From Psychrobacter sp. (lineage in GTDB: Bacteria > Pseudomonadota > Gammaproteobacteria > Pseudomonadales > Moraxellaceae): a stretch of 20,571 nucleotides of DNA. Under the pieces are notes generated by a model. The model saw only the letters and a program-made list of their open reading frames with translations. It ran no database searches and had not been told where the DNA came from. The DNA is taken from assembly GCF_030454045.1 (NCBI RefSeq), contig NZ_JAKDJE010000054.1, positions 1-20,571 of the forward strand. The letters run 5' to 3'. Numbering within the stretch: the first letter of the stretch is position 1; each line of letters begins with the position of its first letter. The position numbers and the translations under genes were made by a program. This document shows, one piece after another, positions 15,360 through 20,571 of this stretch.

Positions 15360-16370
15360 ATGTCAAACAGTGCCACTTCCAAAAGTCAGAGTCGCTCTCA
15401 TGTCGGCGCGTTGAATATACCCTCTAAATATAAGCAGAGCGTCTACTATGTCTTAGCAGCTCTAGCGTCATTGCTGCTGGTTTGGTTGGGATTGGGTATT
15501 GGCTTTGGTGAGTGGTCAAGCCCGGTGCACTTAGATGAGACCATTTGGCAATTGCGCTATCCGCGTGTGGTTACAGCGTTGCTTGTTGGTATGGCACTAT
15601 CGGTGAGCGGCGCTGCATTGCAAGCATTATTTGAAAACCCGCTGGCTGATCCAAGTCTTATCGGTACCTCAGGCGGTGCGGCACTGGGCGTGGTGCTAGT
15701 GCTTGCTTTTGGGGTCAGCGGTATTGGTATTCCCTTTGCCGCCTTTATGGGTAGTGTGATTGTCTGTTTGTTTATCCTAGGCTGTCATAGGTTTTTGGGC
15801 GGCGGTCAGATGGGGCTACTGATTTTAGGCTTTGTCATTAGTGCCTTTTGCGCGGCGGTGGTGAGCCTAATCTTATTTATGTCTGATGATATGGTACTTA
15901 GGTCCGCGACCAACTGGCTATCAGGTAGTATGGCAGAAGCAGGCTTTGTGCCGCTACGTTATTCGATTATCTCTATGGTGCTAGGACTCATTATTTTACT
16001 GCCTTTGGGTCGTCAACTAGATGGGTTAATGCTAGGTGAAACAACGGCAAAATCTTTAGGGATAAAGGTTGGCTTGAGCCGCTGTCTGGTAATTATTGCC
16101 TCAGCTTTGTTAACGGGAGCAGCAGTATCTTTGGCCGGAGTGATTGGCTTTATTGGCATGATGGTGCCCAACTTGCTAGCTATCTTGTTTGGCGGTGGAC
16201 GGATGCGGCTAATGATATGGTCGGGCTGGCTGGGCGCGATGCTGCTACTCGTGATTGACGGTATGGCACGGCATGTGGCTTATCCAATAGATGTGCCCGT
16301 TGGCATTGTGCTGGCGCTGTTAGGCGGCCCGTTTTTTATCTGGCTGTTTGTACGTAGTAGCCGTCGTTAA
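15360..16370 (+). CDS. hmuU: Heme ABC transporter permease HmuU (FecCD family)
   Basis: This is a 336-residue inner-membrane permease of the FecCD/BtuC family with about nine to ten membrane helices. Landmarks are RYPRVVTALLVGMALSVSGAALQ near the second helix, then FENPLADPSLIGTSGGAALG (91-110), NWLSGSMA (185-192), and VSLAGVIGFIGMMVPNLLA (256-274). The last normally reads VPH..R in heme permeases; here it is VPN (Asn271). Two copies would form the channel that passes heme from HmuT to the cytoplasm, powered by HmuV. No clear Shine-Dalgarno sequence precedes the ATG, so the first ~25 hydrophilic residues are less certain. It lies 74 bp after hmuT and 26 bp before the preferred hmuV start. Confidence 0.92.
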   Translation: MSNSATSKSQSRSHVGALNIPSKYKQSVYYVLAALASLLLVWLGLGIGFGEWSSPVHLDETIWQLRYPRVVTALLVGMALSVSGAALQALFENPLADPSLIGTSGGAALGVVLVLAFGVSGIGIPFAAFMGSVIVCLFILGCHRFLGGGQMGLLILGFVISAFCAAVVSLILFMSDDMVLRSATNWLSGSMAEAGFVPLRYSIISMVLGLIILLPLGRQLDGLMLGETTAKSLGIKVGLSRCLVIIASALLTGAAVSLAGVIGFIGMMVPNLLAILFGGGRMRLMIWSGWLGAMLLLVIDGMARHVAYPIDVPVGIVLALLGGPFFIWLFVRSSRR

Positions 16371-16396
16371 TCAAGTAATTATCAAGGATGCCCTCT

Positions 16397-17227
16397 ATGT
16401 TCAATTCAACTGCTACGGCAGCTACAACCACTACCATAGACTATCATGAGCATGAAGATAATACTGAGCTGCTACGCTTACAAGGTATTCATATCGCTCA
16501 TGGCGCTAAAGTGCTATTAAGCGTCAATTCGCTGACGCTACCTAGCCACAAGTTAGTGGCTTTTATTGGCCCTAATGGAGCGGGAAAAAGCACTTTGCTA
16601 CATGCTATATTAGGGCAGCATACCGGATCAGGTCTTAAAACTGATGGACAGATTAGCGTTCATGGTCAGCCCATTGATGAGGTCATGCGCCATGGTCATA
16701 TCGCTTGGGTCGGACAGCATGAGCGTTTTGAGTTGCCATTGACCGTATTAGATTATGTGCTGCTAGGCGTATCCCCTAATCTAGCTTGGTATCAACGACC
16801 AAAGGCTCAGCACGTGAGTCAGGCTAGACGCTTGCTTGAGGATTTTGAGCTATGTCATTTGCTATCAGCGCGAGTACAGACTCTATCAGGGGGCGAAAAA
16901 CAGCGTTTAGCTATCGTGCGCGCGCTGATGCAAGACACGCACATTATGATGCTCGATGAGCCAACCAACCATTTAGACATTCGCCATCAGCGTTTTTTAT
17001 TAACCTATTTGCGTGATCTGGCGCGCCGTCAACATAAAAGCATCTTAGTCGTATTACATGACTTGACTCATGCACATCGCTATGCCGATGCCGTTGTGCT
17101 ATTACATAATGGACAAGTTGTGGCTCAAGGCTCGCCTAATGCGGTTATGGATAGCGAGCAATTAAGCGCGGTTTATGATGTTGATATAAAGGCGCATCAA
17201 ACCGAGGACGGCGTGCTATTTGTTTAG
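16397..17227 (+). CDS. hmuV: Heme ABC transporter ATPase HmuV
   Basis: This is an ABC ATPase with every key motif: Walker A GPNGAGKST, Q-loop at WVGQHERF, signature LSGGEKQR, Walker B IMMLDEP, and the H-loop in VVLHDLTHAH. It couples ATP hydrolysis to heme import through HmuU. I choose the second ATG (16397; 276 residues): AAGGA at 16384-16388 lies eight bases before it, while the first ATG at 16388 overlaps that ribosome-binding site. The first ~25 residues (Thr/Ala-rich, then acidic) precede the core and are not conserved in the family. It is the last gene of the hmuSTUV cluster and is followed within 16 bp by a strong terminator. Confidence 0.93.
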   Translation: MFNSTATAATTTTIDYHEHEDNTELLRLQGIHIAHGAKVLLSVNSLTLPSHKLVAFIGPNGAGKSTLLHAILGQHTGSGLKTDGQISVHGQPIDEVMRHGHIAWVGQHERFELPLTVLDYVLLGVSPNLAWYQRPKAQHVSQARRLLEDFELCHLLSARVQTLSGGEKQRLAIVRALMQDTHIMMLDEPTNHLDIRHQRFLLTYLRDLARRQHKSILVVLHDLTHAHRYADAVVLLHNGQVVAQGSPNAVMDSEQLSAVYDVDIKAHQTEDGVLFV

Positions 17228-17242
17228 CAAATAAAGCAGAGT

Positions 17243-17284
17243 AAATAAAAACCTCCTTCTCGCTAGAGTAGGAGGTTTTTATTT
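17243..17284 (+). terminator. Terminator of hmuSTUV operon
   Basis: AAATAAAAACCTCC (17243-17256) pairs perfectly with GGAGGTTTTTATTT (17271-17284). Its A and T flanks make it usable from both strands, so it could also end the small membrane-protein gene on the minus strand, whose stop is at 17306. Confidence 0.88.
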
Positions 17285-17305
17285 ACACTAAAGTGAATAT
17301 TAAAT

Positions 17306-17476
17306 TTAGCGGCGTCTATCACGATTGCGCCGCTCTTCACGCCGAGCTTTGCCTTTCGGGCTGACACGATAAGTTAAATAGCCAAAAAATACCAGAACGA
17401 TAATAAAGGCGACTATATATAAAAATATAGAGCTGCCAATAAACAACGATGCTGCAATCACAGGGGTAGCTTCCAT
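17306..17476 (-). CDS. Small single-pass membrane protein with Arg-rich tail
   Basis: This short gene encodes 56 residues. It starts MEATPVIAASLFIG, has one long hydrophobic segment (about residues 8-35, SIFLYIVAFIIVLVFFGYL), and ends in a strongly basic tail (RVSPKGKARREERRNRDRRR). By the positive-inside rule the tail should face the cytoplasm, where it could touch nucleic acid or membrane lipid head groups. I recognise no family. The ATG is preceded by TTGGAA at about nine bases, a weak ribosome-binding site. It follows the monooxygenase remnant by 29 bp on the same strand and shares the hmuV terminator in the opposite sense. Coding is supported by the sharp hydrophobic/basic pattern, not by homology. 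Confidence 0.6.
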   Translation of the reverse strand: MEATPVIAASLFIGSSIFLYIVAFIIVLVFFGYLTYRVSPKGKARREERRNRDRRR

Positions 17477-17505
17477 GTCAGGTTTCCAATTAGTGCTTTT
17501 GATTA

Positions 17506-17798
17506 TTATGCAACGGCGGCATCACCTTGTAAAGTAAACAAATTTAACTGAGAGATGAGCTCAAATGAGCGTAGACGTGCTGCTTGGTCATAGACGTTAG
17601 CGGTAACAATCAGCTCGTCAGGTTGGTAGTGGTCGATAAACTCAGCAAGCTTTGGCTGAATCGTCTCCACAGACCCGATAAATGACACAGACAGCGCATT
17701 ATCAACCATCGCTTTCTCGCTTGGACTCCAAATAGAGCTCATATCGGCAACAGGTTTTGGCATTTGACCTTTTTCACCGCGGCGTAGGCGTACAAAAC
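17506..17798 (-). pseudogene. C-terminal fragment of a luciferase-like (LLM) flavin monooxygenase
   Basis: Only the last ~97 residues of a bacterial-luciferase-like (LLM class, YhbW-type) monooxygenase remain. The sequence runs from FVRLRRGEKGQMPKPV, through DMSSIWSPSEKAMVDNALS and FIGSVETI, to DELIVTANVYDQAARLRSFELISQL. Complete members are about 330 residues, so roughly two thirds are missing at the N-terminus. The open frame continues to an ATG at 17823, but the eight residues added (MSIFRGRF) come from the neighbouring sequence at 17799-17822, which looks like an insertion-sequence terminus. Truncation therefore seems to come from an insertion followed by deletion next to the tRNA gene. 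The fragment lacks the flavin-binding core, so it should be inactive. Confidence 0.82.
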
Positions 17799-17822
17799 TG
17801 AACCGCCCCCGAAAAATGGACA
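17799..17822. mobile_element. Probable insertion-sequence terminal repeat (solo end)
   Basis: The 24 bp begins TGAACCGCCCCCG and finishes AATGGACA. TGAACCGCCCC is a form common at ends of IS3-family elements. It abuts the break in the monooxygenase gene on one side and the tRNA terminator on the other. No transposase and no partner end are visible, so only a scar is left. The IS3 assignment comes from recollection of end sequences, not a search. Confidence 0.45.
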
Positions 17823-17824
17823 AA

Positions 17825-17865
17825 AAAAAGCCTCACTGCTCGTATAAAGAGAAGTGAGGCTTTTT
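17825..17865 (-). terminator. Terminator of the tRNA-Gly gene
   Basis: AAAAAGCCTCACT (17825-17837) and AGTGAGGCTTTTT (17853-17865) form a perfect 13 bp stem with a 15-base loop. Read on the minus strand, it starts 7 bases after the tRNA CCA end and closes in a T-run. Confidence 0.85.
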
Positions 17866-17872
17866 AAATATT

Positions 17873-17947
17873 TGGAGCGGGATAAGAGATTCGAACTCTC
17901 GACCCCAACCTTGGCAAGGTTATGCTCTACCACTGAGCTAATCCCGC
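17873..17947 (-). tRNA. glyT-type (GCC): tRNA-Gly (anticodon GCC)
   Basis: The minus-strand sequence begins GCGGGATTAGCTCAGTGG and ends ATCCCGCTCCA. All arms fold: the acceptor is GCGGGAT/ATCCCGC, the D-arm GCTC/GAGC, the anticodon loop TTGCCAA between TAACC and GGTTG, and the T-arm GAGAG-TTCGAAT-CTCTT. The discriminator is U and the CCA end is encoded. Length is 75 with CCA. It decodes GGC and GGU. The D-loop is one base shorter than E. coli tRNA-Gly(GCC), otherwise near identical in layout. Confidence 0.97.
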
Positions 17948-17991
17948 TAAATCATCTGATAAACAATCTATCGTCTAGATGATGACGAGGT

Positions 17992-18019
17992 ATTATACGC
18001 AGTTTTTTTGATGTGTCAA
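17992..18019 (-). promoter_or_regulatory. Strong sigma70 promoter of tRNA-Gly
   Basis: On the minus strand: consensus -35 TTGACA (18014-18019), 16 bp spacer, consensus -10 TATAAT (17992-17997). Transcription would start about 40 bases upstream of the mature tRNA. The leader contains ATCATCT/AGATGAT, able to pair, which may shape 5' processing by RNase P. Confidence 0.9.
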
Positions 18020-18214
18020 CACTTAGAGCAAAAAAAATTAAAGTTATTAAAATAGGCGTATTCTCTGCTTACAAATGTATGTTATAACGGTTTATTATAA
18101 TATGTATTCCAAAAGATTTGTGATCCATAAATAAGCTGGGATGCCTCTTATAATTCCATTTTAATTACATTCACAATTATCAATACTTACAAAGATAAGG
18201 TATAGGGATAAAAA

Positions 18215-19885
18215 ATGAGTCAACAGTATACCATCGCTGATTATTTGTTTGATCGTGTTGCAGAAGCAGGGGCTTCTGAGATATTCGGCGTACCAGGTGA
18301 TTTTAACTTAACCTTTTTGGACAATGTTCTCGCCTCTGAGAAGCTGCGCTGGGTGGGCAATACTAACGAGCTAAATGCAGGTTATGCGGCTGATGGCTAC
18401 GCCCGCGAGCGTGGATTTGCTGCTATGGTGACCACTTTTGGTGTTGGCGAGCTGTCAGCGATTAACGCGACCGCAGGCTCTTTTGCCGAGTATGCGCCAG
18501 TACTGCATATTGTGGGTGCGCCAAGTACCGCGTTACAAGATGCCAAACGCCGTATTCACCATACGCTTGGCGACGGGGTATTCAACCACTTTATCAAAAT
18601 GGTTGAGCCTGTCACGGTAGCCCGCGCGCAACTGACGCCTGAAAATGCCGCCTCAGAAATTGATCGAGTAATTCGATTGATTCTCAAAAAGCATCGCCCA
18701 GGTTATCTGCTGCTATCACCTGATGTTGCGCGTCAGCCTATTTATCCGCCAACCACCAAGCTTGATGACAGCCAAGAAGACATCACAAGCCAAGCTGCGT
18801 TGTCGGATTTCAAGCAAGCGCTAACAGAGTTTTTACCAAACAAAACCACAACGCTAATGGCAGATCTCATGGTGCATCGCTTGGGACTACAGCCGCAGCT
18901 CAAAGCGTTGATTGCCGATACTGACGTGCCTTATACCACGCTATCGTGGGGCAAGACGCTACTTGATGAGAATAGCGAGCGCTGGGCAGGGACTTATGCA
19001 GGCGTTGCCTCGCGTCCCATTGTCAAAGACGCGGTAGAAAACTGCGAATGTCTGATCAAAGTAGGGGTGCAATACACCGATACGACCACCGCAGGGTTTA
19101 GTCAAGATATCGATGAGGACGCGGTGGTCGACCTGCACTATGAGCGTGCCTCTATCAGTGGTAAGAATTTTGCCCCGATTGCATTAAAGGATGCGTTACA
19201 GACGTTGCATGAAGTCATGACCTCTGGTATCAATGTTGTACCCAAACCCTTTTGTGAGCCCGTCAAGCCGCATGAGCAAAACGGCAAAGACGATGAAGCG
19301 ATCCGCCAAGATGATCTTTGGCATATTATCGCTGATCGCCTAGACCATAATAATTTGGTGTTCTCTGAGCAAGGTACCGCCTATTTTGGTATCAGTGATG
19401 TGCGTTTGCCAGAAGGGGTGACCTCCTATGGGCAGCCAATGTGGGGCTCGATTGGCTATACATTACCAGCAAGCTTAGGTGCTGCTATCGCGTCACCGAA
19501 TAAACGCAGCGTTGTACTGATTGGTGATGGCTCGGCGCTCTTGACGGTTCAAGAAATGGCGGTCATGATTCAAGAGCGTATCAATCCAGTCATCGTCCTA
19601 ATCAATAACGACGGCTATACCGTAGAGCGTACGATTCATGGTGAAAACCAATACTACAACGATATCCCAAAATGCGATTGGCAGATCATGCCAAAAGCGT
19701 TTGGCGCAACCGAAGCGAATAGCTTACTACTCAAAGCAGAAACAGCAGGTGAGCTAAAAGCGGCTTTAAACAAAGCTGCCGAGACTACCGATAAGCTAGT
19801 AATGATTGAGGTCATCGCAGATAAGCATGATATACCCCCATTGCTAGCAGACATCAGCGCGGCACTAAAGCCAAAAAAGGATTAA
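18215..19885 (+). CDS. Thiamine-diphosphate 2-oxo-acid decarboxylase (PDC / indolepyruvate decarboxylase family)
   Basis: This 556-residue protein has the three-domain PDC layout: Pyr domain (1-180), middle domain (200-330) and PP domain (365-550). Key residues are present. The catalytic Glu52 is in WVGNTNELNAGYAADGYAR, and the HH pair is at His115-His116 (RRIHHTLGDG). The ThDP/Mg motif begins GDGSALL (437-443) and ends INNDGYTVE (463-471), with Glu471 the active-site acid. The enzyme decarboxylates a 2-oxo acid to an aldehyde and CO2. HGENQYYNDIPKCDW is typical of both pyruvate and indolepyruvate/branched-chain members, so substrate cannot be fixed. AGGG precedes the ATG by seven bases. A TATAAT at 18096-18101 may be the promoter -10, leaving a ~110-base leader; a -35 is not clear. 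The gene stands alone between tRNA and terminator. Confidence 0.9.
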   Translation: MSQQYTIADYLFDRVAEAGASEIFGVPGDFNLTFLDNVLASEKLRWVGNTNELNAGYAADGYARERGFAAMVTTFGVGELSAINATAGSFAEYAPVLHIVGAPSTALQDAKRRIHHTLGDGVFNHFIKMVEPVTVARAQLTPENAASEIDRVIRLILKKHRPGYLLLSPDVARQPIYPPTTKLDDSQEDITSQAALSDFKQALTEFLPNKTTTLMADLMVHRLGLQPQLKALIADTDVPYTTLSWGKTLLDENSERWAGTYAGVASRPIVKDAVENCECLIKVGVQYTDTTTAGFSQDIDEDAVVDLHYERASISGKNFAPIALKDALQTLHEVMTSGINVVPKPFCEPVKPHEQNGKDDEAIRQDDLWHIIADRLDHNNLVFSEQGTAYFGISDVRLPEGVTSYGQPMWGSIGYTLPASLGAAIASPNKRSVVLIGDGSALLTVQEMAVMIQERINPVIVLINNDGYTVERTIHGENQYYNDIPKCDWQIMPKAFGATEANSLLLKAETAGELKAALNKAAETTDKLVMIEVIADKHDIPPLLADISAALKPKKD

Positions 19886-19920
19886 GTAATTCGTAAAAGC
19901 TTTCTTAATAAAAGTACTAG

Positions 19921-19955
19921 CCCCATTTAGCAGCGTAGCTAAATGGGGTTTTTTG
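19921..19955 (+). terminator. Terminator of the decarboxylase gene
   Basis: CCCCATTTAGC (19921-19931) and GCTAAATGGGG (19938-19948) form a perfect 11 bp stem with a 6-base loop, followed by TTTTTTGCATTTTTTT. Confidence 0.92.
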
Positions 19956-20076
19956 CATTTTTTTATCACATGGGTCAATTAATCAGCGATGCCTCTTATG
20001 TCAGTTTGTAGACTCTAGTATGATGGCTGATTGGGCTATGTTCAGCCCGTCATACTCAATAGGAGAGTGATCCATC

Positions 20077-20412
20077 ATGATCTGGCTAAAAATGCTCATT
20101 GGCGCTTTGATGGTATTGGCAATTCAATTATTTGCACAAACGCGATTTTTTTATCTGGCGGCGCTTGCACCTCTTTTCCCCACGTTTACGCTCATCAGTC
20201 ACTTCATTGTTGGTACTGAGCGCAGTCCTACTGATTTAAGGGTTGCCCTGATATTTAGTATGCTGGGTGTGATACCGCATTTGATTTATACCTTGGTGGT
20301 ATTTTTTAGCATCAGTTATATGAGCTTATATAAGGCATTATTGTTAGGCGTTGTCGCTTGGACAGTAGCCGCCGTCATTTTGGTACTGACATGGCAGTAC
20401 ATTCAGGGCTAA
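20077..20412 (+). CDS. glpM: GlpM-family inner-membrane protein
   Basis: This 111-residue protein has four hydrophobic segments (about 4-20, 25-45, 57-78 and 85-107). It matches the E. coli GlpM pattern: an opening KMLIGALMVL, then the helix-2 signature FYLAALAPLFPTFTLISHFI, GTERSPTDLRVALIFSMLGVIPHLIY, and a helix-4 segment with AWTVAAVILVLTW. Both length and order agree with the family. In E. coli, GlpM is linked genetically to glycerol metabolism and, in some species, alginate production, but its biochemical role is not settled. AGGAGAG lies about ten bases before the ATG. It follows the decarboxylase terminator by about 120 bp and appears to be its own transcription unit. Confidence 0.88.
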   Translation: MIWLKMLIGALMVLAIQLFAQTRFFYLAALAPLFPTFTLISHFIVGTERSPTDLRVALIFSMLGVIPHLIYTLVVFFSISYMSLYKALLLGVVAWTVAAVILVLTWQYIQG

Positions 20413-20571
20413 ATAGTCAAGCGTAACTATTTAAATTTAATTGTGTAGACCTAAATACTGTCAAAAGGCAGCATAAAACAATGGTTAAATAAACGTCATA
20501 AGTTCATAGGTACGCGCTAGGGTGTGTTGACAATTACCGTAAATGGATAATCGTCGCTGCTAAATAGATAT
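20413..20571. other. Intergenic end of window, possible repeat edge
   Basis: No gene is seen. At 20517-20536 CTAGGGTGTGTTGACAATT resembles the left edge of the MITE-like element at 2773-2790 (CTAGGGCGTGTCCCTAATT). It may be the start of another transposon-like repeat cut off by the window boundary. Confidence 0.4.

Noticed and set aside
17799..17947. att site of a genomic island at tRNA-Gly
   Set aside because: No integrase and no repeated copy of the tRNA 3' end is visible in the window; the scar is better explained by an IS end.

Overview
The window looks like chromosomal DNA of a gammaproteobacterium of the family Moraxellaceae, most likely Psychrobacter. This rests on overall gene content, moderate GC, and the style of the SotB, GlpM and heme-uptake proteins. 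It is inferred from protein recognition without a database search.

Layout. (1) 1-2750 holds housekeeping or accessory genes: a CitE-like (HpcH/HpaI) lyase, the ribosome-rescue hydrolase arfB, and a convergent SotB-type sugar efflux pump. (2) 2751-3449 is a long gap containing a ~166 bp MITE-like element with perfect 10 bp terminal inverted repeats. (3) 3450-4852 holds two unrecognised cytoplasmic proteins, the first with a possible N-terminal helix-turn-helix. (4) 5044-7068 is a divergent pair, a secreted siderophore-esterase-like hydrolase and an unrecognised lipoprotein. They share a compact back-to-back promoter with a Fur box in its middle. (5) 7301-9484 holds a DUF2470 + siderophore-interacting-protein (SIP) fusion, then a wrecked LysR regulator fused in frame to the remains of an IS3-family element. 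(6) 9571-17227 is a heme-acquisition locus. hmuY-like lipoprotein and TonB-dependent heme receptor genes lie on the minus strand, diverging from hmuS-hmuT-hmuU-hmuV on the plus strand, with a second Fur box between. (7) 17306-17947 holds a small unlisted membrane protein gene, a decapitated luciferase-like monooxygenase, and an intact tRNA-Gly(GCC) with a strong promoter. (8) 18215-20412 holds a thiamine-diphosphate 2-oxo-acid decarboxylase (PDC/IPDC family) and a GlpM-family membrane protein. The window ends in what may be the edge of another repeat.

How the genes work together. Under iron limitation, loss of Fur repression would turn on both divergent regions. The HmuY-like lipoprotein and outer-membrane receptor would capture heme and import it to the periplasm. 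HmuT would carry it to the HmuUV ABC importer, and HmuS would handle or degrade it in the cytoplasm. The DUF2470-SIP protein could release iron from heme or ferric siderophores by flavin-dependent reduction. The esterase/lipoprotein pair probably belongs to the same iron regulon, but its substrate is unknown and it is the best candidate here for an undescribed iron-related function. Transposon scars at three or four places show that the segments between these blocks have been rearranged.
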